Positions 18,787 to 25,888 of a stretch of 64,000 bases of DNA are shown one piece after another; within the stretch, counting starts at the first letter, position 1; every line of letters starts with the position of its first letter. The notes below the pieces were generated by a model. It did no database searches. It had not been told where the DNA came from and worked only from the letters and a program-made list of their open reading frames with translations. The DNA is from Streptomyces seoulensis (GTDB lineage: Bacteria; Actinomycetota; Actinomycetes; Streptomycetales; Streptomycetaceae), in NCBI GenBank assembly GCA_013364255.1, contig CP054937.1, positions 1 to 64,000 of the forward strand. The letters run 5' to 3'. The translations under genes were made by a program, and so were the position numbers.

Positions 18787-18943
18787 TTCTCGGTGGTGGG
18801 GTCGGCGGCCTGCTGTTCCTGGTCATCCAGGTCAGCGAGGAAGACACCACAGCGGCGGCACTGGACCCGTAGCCGTCCTCCCAGAAGTCATGGTCCGGGT
18901 GACTTCCGTTCCTGCTCTGGCACTCGTTCTTGGTCTCGTTCAT
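18783..18943 (-). pseudogene. Frameshifted small zinc-ribbon gene
   Basis: The ATG at 18943 opens a frame (MNETKNECQSR...HDFWEDGYG) that then runs into low-quality sequence. Shifting frame after about the 27th codon gives a typical ending with VQCRRCGVFLADLDDQEQ and a stop at 18783-18785 that overlaps the next start. The second frame has no start codon of its own. Either a one-base indel broke the gene, or a sequencing error or a programmed frameshift is involved. Confidence 0.5.
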
Positions 18944-18946
18944 CAC

Positions 18947-19261
18947 TCAGTCCTCACTCTTCTCGGCGTGGTAGCGGTTGACGTGGTTGTTGATGCTTTC
19001 GCGGGCTCCTCGGTAGCCGCAGCCGCGCGGGCACTCCAGCCAGAGTCCCTTGTCCACGGCGGCCTTCGTCACCGAGTGCTCGGCGTCGGGACCGTAGCCG
19101 TGAGCGTGGAGCATCTGGGCGACGGAGGCGTCGTGGTGGATGGCGAGGAACGCGGCTTCGGCGGTCTTGTCATGGCCGGCGGCGAAGTATCGGCCGTAGC
19201 CGATCTCCTTGCCGCAGCCGCAGTAGCAGTACCCGGTGGGCTGGGCGGTCTTCTCACTCAC
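18947..19261 (-). CDS. Small zinc-finger protein (GRYFAAGHD type)
   Basis: A 104-residue protein with an N-terminal YCYCGCGKEIGYGR followed by YFAAGHD, a motif that recurs in actinophage small proteins. A C-terminal CPRGCGYRG...H...H half completes a second C2H2-like finger. It likely binds zinc and perhaps nucleic acid. It is the second gene of the minus-strand cluster starting at 19496. Confidence 0.7.
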   Translation of the reverse strand: MSEKTAQPTGYCYCGCGKEIGYGRYFAAGHDKTAEAAFLAIHHDASVAQMLHAHGYGPDAEHSVTKAAVDKGLWLECPRGCGYRGARESINNHVNRYHAEKSED

Positions 19262-19268
19262 GGTGCTC

Positions 19269-19496
19269 TCAGATCTCGTTGGGCTGGATGTCGAAGCTGA
19301 GCATTGCGGCGTCGGCCAGGTACGGGCTGGCCGCCACCACCTCCTGACGAATCAGGTTCATAGCGTCAAAGCGAGTCACCCCAGGCGGCGGCGTCAGATG
19401 CCCGTTGCGTTCGATCGCGGCGATGCCCAGCTCGTTGCGAGCGAGAAACGACATGTGCCAGAAGTGGGTGCCCTGCGGCTCATTGGATGTTGTCAT
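19269..19496 (-). CDS. Conserved-looking hypothetical protein, leaderless
   Basis: A 75-residue acidic protein, first gene of the minus-strand cluster. It has no ribosome-binding site. Instead the -10 box TAGTCT ends 7 bases before the ATG, so the mRNA probably begins at the start codon. No motif was recognised. Confidence 0.6.
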   Translation of the reverse strand: MTTSNEPQGTHFWHMSFLARNELGIAAIERNGHLTPPPGVTRFDAMNLIRQEVVAASPYLADAAMLSFDIQPNEI

Positions 19497-19502
19497 TCCG
19501 TC

Positions 19503-19531
19503 AGACTAGCCACTCTTGGAATCCTTGGCAA
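19503..19531 (-). promoter_or_regulatory. Strong promoter for a leaderless transcript, with CTTGG repeats
   Basis: Reading leftward, TTGCCA (19531-19526) and TAGTCT (19508-19503) are separated by exactly 17 bp, close to the sigma-70-type consensus. Three CTTGG units spaced 9-10 bp apart on the plus strand (19515-19538) overlap the -35 region and may be repressor sites. Confidence 0.65.
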
Positions 19532-19784
19532 CCCTTGGATGCTTTGAATTGAGAACGTGGGACGGTCGACGCCACCCGGCAAGGGCCCGAGCGCACAATC
19601 GCTCCTGACGAGGAATCTGACATGCCGTCATACGCGATAAGCTCACGCGGTGGGCGGGATCCCTCCTTGCTGGGGGCGGGCGCCGTCAGTGGATGCCAGA
19701 GAGCCAATCGCTGAGCCCGGGGTTCGAGGCCCGGCGTCCACCGACTGAGGGATCGGGGTTCGGAACCCATGGCATGGTCAGGGG
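19532..19784. other. Intergenic region with a partial tRNA-like T-arm
   Basis: No convincing gene is present. Around 19708-19735 the bases GGGGTTCGAGGCCC resemble a tRNA T-arm with one stem mismatch, but no acceptor, D or anticodon arm is found. Such 3-prime tRNA fragments are typical of integrase attachment sites, and an integrase gene begins 1 kb downstream, so this is a weak attP candidate. Confidence 0.3.
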
Positions 19785-20015
19785 ATGAGGCCTGCGACCC
19801 TGCTGCTCCTGCCTTGGCTCCTTGGATGGCTGACCGTGTCGGCCGTAGCGGTCTACATCGTCAAGAACGCTCCCGGCGATGACGGATGGCTGTGGGATCT
19901 CGAGGACCAGCTTCCCTTGGTGGTTGTGCTGCTGTTGCTGGCTTGGCCCGTGTTGCTTGCTCAAATCCTCTGGAAGCTTGCACCCGTGGGGTGGCGGGTC
20001 ATTCGAGGCAACTGA
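19785..20015 (+). CDS. Small membrane protein
   Basis: A 76-residue protein with two hydrophobic helices (about residues 4-25 and 43-63) separated by an acidic loop, ending in a basic tail. The start ATG follows CAGGGG closely. It may act in superinfection exclusion or membrane signalling, but nothing in the sequence proves it. Confidence 0.5.
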   Translation: MRPATLLLLPWLLGWLTVSAVAVYIVKNAPGDDGWLWDLEDQLPLVVVLLLLAWPVLLAQILWKLAPVGWRVIRGN

Positions 20016-20073
20016 CCTGCTGGCTCGCAGTAATGTTCCTTCCTTAGGCCGACCGGCAGAATGGGAAGTGCAC

Positions 20074-20280
20074 ATGAGGCATCGCATCGACGGAGCCGGC
20101 GTCTTCTTCGCCTGGTTCGCTGTCTTCCTGTGGCTCCTGGTCGCTGCCGCTGTGGCGGCGGTGGCTCTTGGATCGTCTGGGGCACTCGCCGCGGTGGTCG
20201 GGGTGCTGCCTCCGGCTCTGCTGGTCACGGTCACGGCCGTGGTGCTCCTGCGGCAGGACCGCTCCGGTAGAAGAGCATGA
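20074..20280 (+). CDS. Small membrane protein
   Basis: A 68-residue protein from ATG 20074 (GGGAAG upstream) with two long hydrophobic stretches (about 8-32 and 37-58) and a basic C-terminus. It sits between another small membrane protein and the operator ahead of the integrase operon. Confidence 0.5.
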   Translation: MRHRIDGAGVFFAWFAVFLWLLVAAAVAAVALGSSGALAAVVGVLPPALLVTVTAVVLLRQDRSGRRA

Positions 20281-20318
20281 CGTGTGTGCGGTGGCTTGGC
20301 AGGGATCACGGATGGTGG

Positions 20319-20341
20319 CGTCGGATAACCTCTCCTTATCC
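20319..20341 (+). promoter_or_regulatory. Inverted-repeat operator ahead of the integrase operon
   Basis: TCGGATAA and TTATCCGA form a perfect 8-bp inverted repeat around a 7-base spacer, ending 20 bases before the start at 20362. The position suggests control of integrase expression by a dimeric repressor. Confidence 0.55.
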
Positions 20342-20361
20342 GATCACACAGGAGAGACGAC

Positions 20362-20688
20362 ATGGCGACGGTCATGCAGTTCGAGGGACGCACGCTGGAA
20401 ATCCAGGTCGAACCCGGCACGTACGTCGACACCTCGCCCCAGTACATCGCGGGCCCCACTTCCTACCTGATCGACGGCGAGCCCGTCTCGAAGGAGGAAG
20501 GAGACGCCCTGTTCGCACAGATCCGAGCTGCCCACGAAGCGGAGCAGCATGCCCGGGAACTGACGAAGGCGAAGGGACGCGCGCGGCACGCGGAGCAGGC
20601 GATGCGCGAGGAGGGGCTGAGCGAGGAAAAGATTCAGCGCGTGGTCAACCGCATGGTGTACGGCACCCCAGAAGGCGAACAGGCATGA
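20362..20688 (+). CDS. Hypothetical protein upstream of the integrase
   Basis: A 108-residue charged protein with a short beta-rich N-terminus and a helical C-terminal two thirds; AGGAGAG precedes the ATG. Its TGA overlaps the integrase ATG (ATGA), so the two are co-translated. It could be a recombination directionality factor or integrase regulator by context only; there is no clear HTH. Confidence 0.6.
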   Translation: MATVMQFEGRTLEIQVEPGTYVDTSPQYIAGPTSYLIDGEPVSKEEGDALFAQIRAAHEAEQHARELTKAKGRARHAEQAMREEGLSEEKIQRVVNRMVYGTPEGEQA

Positions 20689-21752
20689 GCCTACCCGTAC
20701 CCGCCGGACAGTCCGATCGGGCCGCGCTCATTGCCAAGTGGGCTGACCGGCACGGCATCGACGCCGCCCACCGCCTCGCCCAAGCCGAAGACCTCGCCGA
20801 CGCCGTCGCCAAAGCCATCACCCCCGCCAACACCACCGACACCTACACCAAAGCCTGGCGCGTCTGGGAACGCTTCACCACCACGCAAAGACTGCCGCTC
20901 CTCGAAGGCTCCCGCGGCGCACTCGTCACCTACGTCGCCTGGCTGCTCCGCGAAGGCCAGACCAACGGGACCGGCTACGCCCCGTCCTCCGCATCCACCG
21001 TCCTCGCCGGAACCGTAGTCGAACTCCGACGCCGTGGCGTCACCGTCTCCCGCGACGACCAGGCCGAGGCACGACGCGACCTTGAGGGCCTGGCCGTCAA
21101 GCTCCTCCAGGACAAGAACGAGCGCCGCCGCGGGCGCGGCAAAGCCAACACCGCCCAAGTCCCCGACCTCTACCGGGTAGTGCGCGCCTGCCCCGACACC
21201 CTCGCCGGCGCCCGCGACAAGGCGCTCATCCTGACCGGCTTCCACTACGCCGCCCGCGCCCAGGACCCCGCGGGCCTCCTCGCCCGAGACGTCACCCTGC
21301 ACCCACGCGGCCTGGTCGTCTCCATCCTCACCGGGAAGACCAAGCACTCCGTCCGCGACGCGAAGATCCTCTACCAGAAGGACCCCGAGATCTGTCCCGT
21401 CGAAGCGTGGAAGGCGTACCGGGAGCGGCTCGCTGCCGAGGCCGACCCGAAGTGGTCCCTGCCGGACGCGCCCGCGTTCGTCGGCATCCACCGCTCCGGC
21501 ACGGTCACCGGCGGCATGGTGCCAGACTCCGTGACCCGGGCCATCAAGCGCATCTCGGTGCGCGCCGGCGTCCAGCTCGCCTGGACCGGCCACAGCCTCC
21601 GCATCGGCCACGCCACCACCGCCCGCAAGAACGGCAGGGACGCCATCGTCATCGCCGACCAGGGCGGCTGGGCCCGGCACTCCCGCTCCATGAACGGCTA
21701 CTTCCAGATCGAAGACGGATGGGACGACAACTCCACCGCTGGCCTCACCTGA
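20685..21752 (+). CDS. int: Tyrosine recombinase / integrase
   Basis: A 355-residue site-specific recombinase; the start at ATG 20685 is set by ATGA coupling. An N-terminal SAM-like DNA-binding domain (about 45-130) precedes a catalytic domain with Arg in HYAARAQDPAGL, Lys in GKTKHSVRD, HSLRIGH as the His-x-x-Arg box, and GGWARHSRSMNGYF supplying the final His and nucleophile Tyr. All catalytic residues appear present. It may integrate the element, resolve circular dimers, or circularise the genome. Confidence 0.88.
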   Translation: MSLPVPAGQSDRAALIAKWADRHGIDAAHRLAQAEDLADAVAKAITPANTTDTYTKAWRVWERFTTTQRLPLLEGSRGALVTYVAWLLREGQTNGTGYAPSSASTVLAGTVVELRRRGVTVSRDDQAEARRDLEGLAVKLLQDKNERRRGRGKANTAQVPDLYRVVRACPDTLAGARDKALILTGFHYAARAQDPAGLLARDVTLHPRGLVVSILTGKTKHSVRDAKILYQKDPEICPVEAWKAYRERLAAEADPKWSLPDAPAFVGIHRSGTVTGGMVPDSVTRAIKRISVRAGVQLAWTGHSLRIGHATTARKNGRDAIVIADQGGWARHSRSMNGYFQIEDGWDDNSTAGLT

Positions 21753-22040
21753 TCACCGGAGCTTGCCGCGGCCGCCGCCCGGCGCTGCCGCGGCACGCCG
21801 TCCAGCCGCCGCCCTGCGTCCCAACTGCGGTCGGCGCGGCTCACCCTCCACACCGGCCGCCCGCCGCGCCAGCTCACCCAGCTTCTCCTCCGTCAGCCCC
21901 GACCACTTCACCGCCTCACGGACGGCCGCCGCGCACCCGGGCCGTGAGCAGTGCGCCGGCGACACGGCAGGCCCGGACGCCGGGGTTTCGGGCGGCAGGT
22001 AGATGGCTCCGCATCCGATGCACACATAGATCGTTCGCAT
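21753..22040 (-). CDS. Small zinc-ribbon protein with basic tail
   Basis: A 95-residue protein, convergent and abutting with the integrase gene. The N-terminus has CIGC followed by HCSRPGC, a probable zinc site. The C-terminal third is Arg/Ala/Gly rich and very basic, suggesting nucleic-acid contact. Function unknown. Confidence 0.55.
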   Translation of the reverse strand: MRTIYVCIGCGAIYLPPETPASGPAVSPAHCSRPGCAAAVREAVKWSGLTEEKLGELARRAAGVEGEPRRPQLGRRAAAGRRAAAAPGGGRGKLR

Positions 22041-22055
22041 GACGGGTCTCCTCTG

Positions 22056-22211
22056 CTAGCTGGTACCGCTGCCGTGGCATTGGGAGCAGGCGCCGGTCCA
22101 AGAGCTGGTGACAGGCTTCTGGTTGCCGTCCTGGTCCGTTTCGACGCTGTGCTCGGTGTGTTCGGTCAGCCCTGTTCCGTTGCAGGCGCCGCACGGCTGG
22201 GGTTCAGGCAT
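22056..22211 (-). CDS. Small DnaJ-like zinc-finger protein
   Basis: A 51-residue protein with two CxxCxGxG knuckles (CGACNGTG and CSQCHGSG), the repeat found in the DnaJ cysteine-rich domain. Stand-alone mini proteins of this kind are frequent in Streptomyces plasmids and phages. It is shorter than 60 codons but the spacing of the two motifs is convincing. Confidence 0.65.
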   Translation of the reverse strand: MPEPQPCGACNGTGLTEHTEHSVETDQDGNQKPVTSSWTGACSQCHGSGTS

Positions 22212-22215
22212 GGTC

Positions 22216-22572
22216 TCAGGATGCCGGATGCCAGCTGCTGGCGGGGAGCGCTTCGCGGAGGTAGTGGGGCAGTGCCTCGTATACCTCGGGCCCTACCTTC
22301 CAGCCGTCGCTGTCCTTGCAGTCGTTGGCGGTGACGATGACGGGCTGGCAGGTGTCGGTGTGGGCGACGGCCCGGTAGGTGTCTCTGCCGCGGGCCGGCT
22401 GTGTGACGAGGTGGGCGGTTAATGCGGCGCGGGCGACGTCAGCTGGGGCTGCGGTGGTGGTGGTGCGGCCGTAGCTATGGCAGATCCAGACTTGGCTGTA
22501 GGGCTCATATGCCTGGATCTCCCAGGACAGACGCATGGCGGTGGTGGTGTCTTCGCAGGTCATGGTGAGCAT
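22216..22572 (-). CDS. Hypothetical protein
   Basis: A 118-residue protein with alternating hydrophobic and polar segments and no recognisable motif. It lies 4 bases upstream of the zinc-finger gene and downstream of the recombinase-like gene, in one minus-strand run. Confidence 0.5.
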   Translation of the reverse strand: MLTMTCEDTTTAMRLSWEIQAYEPYSQVWICHSYGRTTTTAAPADVARAALTAHLVTQPARGRDTYRAVAHTDTCQPVIVTANDCKDSDGWKVGPEVYEALPHYLREALPASSWHPAS

Positions 22573-22616
22573 TGTGCCGGGCGTGCAATTGCATGTCTGC
22601 CGGTTCGGGGGTGCTG

Positions 22617-23486
22617 CTACCCGGGTGGGGGCGTGTCCCAGAATCCGGTGTGCGCGATGACGTCCGCGGTGACCTGGGGGACGCGTTGGGCGAGGAGGGG
22701 GTAGGTGGCGGCGATGCTCTGCACGATCTGGTTGACGTACTCGCGGACGATGGGCTGCCCGCCCTGGCCGATGATCAGGGTGTGGACGCCGTCGGCGGGC
22801 TTGATGCGTTTGGGCAGGTACAGCTTCAACGCGGCGGATGTCAGGGGTTCGAGGGTGAACTTGGGGCCGACGGCTTCGAAATCGTCGGGGGCGCGTACCT
22901 CGTAGGTGCCGTCGGGCGAGGGGTAGAGGTGGCGGACGTCGAGACGGACGACTTCGCCGGGCCGCAGGCCTTCGAGGAGAAGGTAGGCGATGAGGCGGTC
23001 GCGGAGGTAGTGGCGGGCGTGGGTGGGGCCCCAGCCGCCGATGGCGGAGAAGAGGGTGACGCGTTCGGATGGGGTGAGGCGGCGGGGCGGGGTGTCATCG
23101 CGGTCGACGCCGGAGCGGAGTTCGGTGAGGTCGGGGGCGATGCGGATGACGCCATAAGTTTTGGCTGCTTCGTAGAACTGGGTGAGGGCGGTGATGCGCC
23201 GGTCGTGGGACTTGGCGACGTGGGGGTGTTCCTGGGCGATGAAGGCGAGGGCTGCCGGCCCGTCGAAGGGGCGGGTGCCGAGGCAGTCGTGGAGGTAGCG
23301 GTCGTAGGACCAGGCGGCGACGTGCTCGATGCCGAAGGCGAACGGGTCGACGTGCGGGCCGTCGTGGGGCCAGGTGTGGTCGCACCAGTCGAGCCATGAG
23401 GTGACTTCTTGGCGGTAGGCGGCTTGGGTGGAGGGGCGGAGGGTGCCGCCGGCCAGCCAGGCGTCGAGCAGCGCGCGGGGGTCCAT
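22617..23486 (-). CDS. Tyrosine-recombinase-like protein lacking catalytic residues
   Basis: A 289-residue protein with a core-binding N-terminal domain (about 1-125) and the first part of a tyrosine recombinase catalytic domain: LLLEGLRPGEVVRLDV carries the first Arg. Where the family has HxLRH, this protein has ADVIAHT, so both the His and the Arg are replaced. It then stops nine residues later without the final His box or nucleophile Tyr. It is therefore truncated and probably inactive. It could be a decayed gene, or a DNA-binding accessory protein for the inverted-repeat site just upstream of its start. Confidence 0.75.
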   Translation of the reverse strand: MDPRALLDAWLAGGTLRPSTQAAYRQEVTSWLDWCDHTWPHDGPHVDPFAFGIEHVAAWSYDRYLHDCLGTRPFDGPAALAFIAQEHPHVAKSHDRRITALTQFYEAAKTYGVIRIAPDLTELRSGVDRDDTPPRRLTPSERVTLFSAIGGWGPTHARHYLRDRLIAYLLLEGLRPGEVVRLDVRHLYPSPDGTYEVRAPDDFEAVGPKFTLEPLTSAALKLYLPKRIKPADGVHTLIIGQGGQPIVREYVNQIVQSIAATYPLLAQRVPQVTADVIAHTGFWDTPPPG

Positions 23487-23522
23487 GCCCCTTATCTTGC
23501 CCGCTCAGCACTGTGGATCAAG

Positions 23523-23644
23523 TTCTTACGAAACCTCGGGGACCCCCACCCACTAGGGGAGGTCGCGCGCGCAATCCCCCTCGCGTCTTCCCGTGTACCG
23601 GAACCCGCGGCCAGGGGGTGGGGGCTTCAGAGGTTTCGTAAGAA
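23523..23644. repeat. 122-bp inverted-repeat site beside the recombinase-like gene
   Basis: Perfect 15-bp arms TTCTTACGAAACCTC (23523-23537) and its complement (23630-23644) flank 92 bp. The arms extend imperfectly inward through CCCCCACCC blocks (about 23542-23552 and its counterpart at 23613-23624). The centre has GCGCGCGC and an AGGGG/CCCCCT hairpin. The layout resembles recombinase arm sites, a resolution site, or a telomere or replication site. It lies 37 bp upstream of the recombinase-like gene and contains that gene's promoter region. Confidence 0.7.
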
Positions 23645-23748
23645 GTGCAGGTGGATGGATGAACGGGGGCTGCGCGGGTGATCCCTCGGCGCTGCGACCA
23701 CGCTACGGCCGGAACGGTGACGGGTTCTCCCCGGCCGTGTGCGGCGCG

Positions 23749-23928
23749 TCAGACGCGGGGCAGCACCACGTGCCCGTCCTCCAGAAGCCGGCGCCAGAAC
23801 GTCCCCTCCGACTCGTGCACCACCCGCGTCGCCTCCACCGGATCGTCGGTGCGCAGGATCGTCTCCCAGTGATCCTCCAGGGGGTAGGAGATCTGCGTGC
23901 CCTGAACCTCGTAGCGCTTCTGCGTCAT
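23749..23928 (-). CDS. Small hypothetical protein
   Basis: A 59-residue protein (MTQKRYEVQG...) with GAGAGCGGG just upstream and an acidic centre (EDHWETILRTDDP). It resembles the short conserved proteins that actinophages carry in early regions. Below the usual 60-codon cut-off, but codon usage (GC-rich third positions) supports it. Confidence 0.5.
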   Translation of the reverse strand: MTQKRYEVQGTQISYPLEDHWETILRTDDPVEATRVVHESEGTFWRRLLEDGHVVLPRV

Positions 23929-23937
23929 CCCGCTCTC

Positions 23938-24132
23938 CTACAGGCCGGGTATGGGGTCTTGGTCGACGTCGTGCCGGCTACCGTCTCCGGTCCGCGGCTC
24001 GGGATCGCATTCCGCCCCTAGCTGCCGCTGCCGGCTGACGGTGTCTTTCAGTTCCGCTCCGCACCGCTTGCACCACACCCGGGCTCGGGCGCCCGGGTCG
24101 ATGAGCAGGGTGTTCTGCCGTCTGCGGTCCAT
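23938..24132 (-). CDS. DUF6011-like zinc-ribbon protein
   Basis: A 64-residue protein with WCKRCGAELKDTVSRQRQLG followed by AxC, matching the small CxxCGxxLxxxxSRxxGxGxxC proteins of Streptomyces plasmids and phages. Likely zinc binding; role unknown. Confidence 0.6.
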   Translation of the reverse strand: MDRRRQNTLLIDPGARARVWCKRCGAELKDTVSRQRQLGAECDPEPRTGDGSRHDVDQDPIPGL

Positions 24133-24210
24133 GAGTCCAGTGTGGTCCGTGAGGGGGCTGGCGTTGTGTCGAGATCCTGAAGTAGCATGCGCTTACGCGA
24201 TCACTGTCTA

Positions 24211-24242
24211 GGCCGCCGGGTCCCGTCCGGGACTGGGTGGCC
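24211..24242 (-). terminator. Hairpin between minus-strand genes
   Basis: GGCCGCCGGGTCCCG pairs with GGGACTGGGTGGCC with a few wobble or mismatched positions. It separates the genes ending at 24259 and starting at 24132. A T-rich tract follows on the plus strand, so the hairpin may act in either direction. Confidence 0.5.
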
Positions 24243-24258
24243 TTCGTTGTTTCTTGAG

Positions 24259-24411
24259 TCAGCTGCGCAGTGCGCGCTTCCAGGCCTGCCGCTCGCTGCG
24301 CTTGACGCGCCGGCGGGCGGTCTTACGGCCCCGGCCAGGGTCCTGTCCGCAGCAGGTGCAGTCACGGCCGCCGGGGCCGTCCGGGCAGTTGCGTCCGATC
24401 ATGCGGGCCAT
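24259..24411 (-). CDS. Small zinc-knuckle basic protein
   Basis: A 50-residue protein with C...CTCCGQDPGRG followed by an Arg/Lys-rich helix, preceded by AGGAGG. The same layout recurs in Streptomyces phages. It may bind nucleic acid. Confidence 0.5.
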   Translation of the reverse strand: MARMIGRNCPDGPGGRDCTCCGQDPGRGRKTARRRVKRSERQAWKRALRS

Positions 24412-24420
24412 GAGGTCCTC

Positions 24421-24759
24421 CTAAGCGGCGAGGGCGAGGCGGGCCGCGCAGGCCTGGTAGTCGGCCCGGCGTGGCCGGTAGACAACGGTGAGGGCGGCGA
24501 CCTGGGCTCGCGTGTAGCGGGTGCAGGCGCGGGCGCGGCCCTTGCGGTAGGCGATGCCGGCCTGGCCGGTGATGCCGAGCTTGGTGGCGGCCTTGCGGAG
24601 GCTGCTGGCGACGGAGCTGGCCTGGCGGGGGGTAAGGCCGGCGGCGATGGCGTGGGTGGTGAGGGTGCCGGTTCCGCGGCGGGTGATGCGGGCGGCGGCG
24701 CGTTGGGTGCGGGTCCGGTTGCGGATGCTCTGGCGGGCCTGGCGGCTGCTGGCGTTCAT
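24421..24759 (-). CDS. Basic helical protein, unknown function
   Basis: A 112-residue protein with many Arg and Ala residues, fully helical in appearance (MNASSRQARQSIRNRTRTQ...). Its start diverges from the regulator gene at 24913, so the intervening operators may control both directions. No motif assigned. Confidence 0.5.
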   Translation of the reverse strand: MNASSRQARQSIRNRTRTQRAAARITRRGTGTLTTHAIAAGLTPRQASSVASSLRKAATKLGITGQAGIAYRKGRARACTRYTRAQVAALTVVYRPRRADYQACAARLALAA

Positions 24760-24805
24760 CGGTGTCCCCCTGCTGTGCGGCGATGACTCAACAGTATCTC
24801 TTCAG

Positions 24806-24837
24806 GCATTGCGACGCAATGCTTGGGTGGGTACTGT
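24806..24837 (+). promoter_or_regulatory. Promoter with 17-bp operator, site 1 (regulator gene)
   Basis: Operator GCATTGCGACGCAATGC (24806-24822) is an almost perfect palindrome. It contains the -35 element TTGCGA (24809-24814); the -10 box TACTGT (24832-24837) follows with a 17-bp spacer. Three other promoters in the window have the same operator-to-minus-10 distance. A protein bound here would block RNA polymerase. Confidence 0.8.
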
Positions 24838-24877
24838 TAGAGATGTCGGGGAGCCACCCCGGCCGCTACGCCCCTGG

Positions 24878-24894
24878 GCATGGCGTCGCAATGC
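24878..24894 (+). promoter_or_regulatory. 17-bp operator, site 2, in the regulator leader
   Basis: GCATGGCGTCGCAATGC fits the consensus GCATKGCNNNGCAATGC and lies 72 bp downstream of site 1, between the start of transcription and the GTG at 24913. Two sites around one promoter suggest cooperative autoregulation. Confidence 0.7.
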
Positions 24895-24912
24895 TTAGTG
24901 GAGGAAACTGAG

Positions 24913-25803
24913 GTGGTAAACGCCCCCGCGCGCCGCCCTCGGAACTATCCGGTACAGCGGCGCACCGTGAAAGGACGCCGCACTGTGGCCGGTTCGATCC
25001 GCGACCGACTGACGACCGCTGTAGGCACGCTCAAGGAGGCCGGCGACTACGACTCCGCCGCCGCTGTCGAGTCGGTGCTTGCTCCCCGCGGCTACCTGCT
25101 ACTGAAGCAGACGCGTTCTTCGGCGAGCACGCTGACCATCACCATCACGAAGGATCTCCGGCAGGCCCTGGCGGATGCCGGGGAGGAGTTCGGCGTCGTG
25201 TTCAGCGCTCTGGCCGAGGAGGCATACCGGAAGGTGCGGGATGAGGAATGGGTTCCCTCGGGTCCTGTGCGTGGCCCGGGCGGCCCGAAGGCCGTGCTGA
25301 ACGTGAGCGTCGACGATGAGCTGCGTCGTGAGGTGCGGGACATGCTGCCCCGGCTGAGCCAGGAGGCCGGCTTCAGTGTGTCGGAAGGCAACATCGTTCT
25401 GACGCACATCTGCGACGAGGTGGGCATCGAGCGTCCGAACACGGCCGACGAGGACATGCTGTACACGCGGGTCCCGAAGACGCTCTTGCAGCACTTCCAG
25501 ACGGAGGCGGCCCGGCAGGGGCTTGAGCTTCGGCAGATCCTGGAGGACGGCATGAGGGCTCTGCTGGACGGGTCTTGGCTGCCGGAGCGGCACCCTTACT
25601 TCACTGCGGAGAAGCGGGGGAAGCGTAAGGGGCCGATGTCGGAGTCGGATCGGGACAACCTGCGGGTCCGGGTGGACAAGACGCTCCTCGCGGAGTTGCG
25701 GTCCCGCCAGGACGAGTTGTCGGAGCGGGCCGGGTTCCTGGTGCATCCGGGGCTGGTCATGCGCGCGCTGTTGACTGAGCGGTTGGGTACGCCGGCCGTG
25801 TAG
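24913..25803 (+). CDS. Regulator with four ribbon-helix-helix-like repeats
   Basis: A 296-residue protein; GTG 24913 is preceded by GGAGGAAACTGAG. Four repeated units at about residues 73-107, 128-170, 182-217 and 249-292 each begin with a short strand of the form LxVxVxxxL (LTITITKDL, LNVSVDDEL, LYTRVPKTL, LRVRVDKTL) and continue with two helices, the ribbon-helix-helix pattern. RHH proteins normally dimerise to insert a two-stranded sheet in the DNA groove. Here four units in one chain would form two pseudo-dimers. Two operators stand directly upstream and three more lie at distant promoters, so it is the likely master repressor. Fold and role are inferred. Confidence 0.6.
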   Translation: MVNAPARRPRNYPVQRRTVKGRRTVAGSIRDRLTTAVGTLKEAGDYDSAAAVESVLAPRGYLLLKQTRSSASTLTITITKDLRQALADAGEEFGVVFSALAEEAYRKVRDEEWVPSGPVRGPGGPKAVLNVSVDDELRREVRDMLPRLSQEAGFSVSEGNIVLTHICDEVGIERPNTADEDMLYTRVPKTLLQHFQTEAARQGLELRQILEDGMRALLDGSWLPERHPYFTAEKRGKRKGPMSESDRDNLRVRVDKTLLAELRSRQDELSERAGFLVHPGLVMRALLTERLGTPAV

Positions 25804-25888
25804 TGCGTTCGGGTGGGGCCGGTCTGGATGCCGACAACCAGCCGGCCGACGCCCCTCATCATCTGCACAATCTCATAGGAGACCTCAC

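Noticed and set aside
19700..19745. A tRNA gene
   Set aside because: Only a T-arm-like segment with a stem mismatch; no acceptor, D or anticodon arm.
20277..20684. N-terminal extension of the integrase to 20277
   Set aside because: It overlaps a plausible gene at 20362, contains the inverted-repeat operator and lacks a ribosome site; ATGA coupling at 20685 is better.
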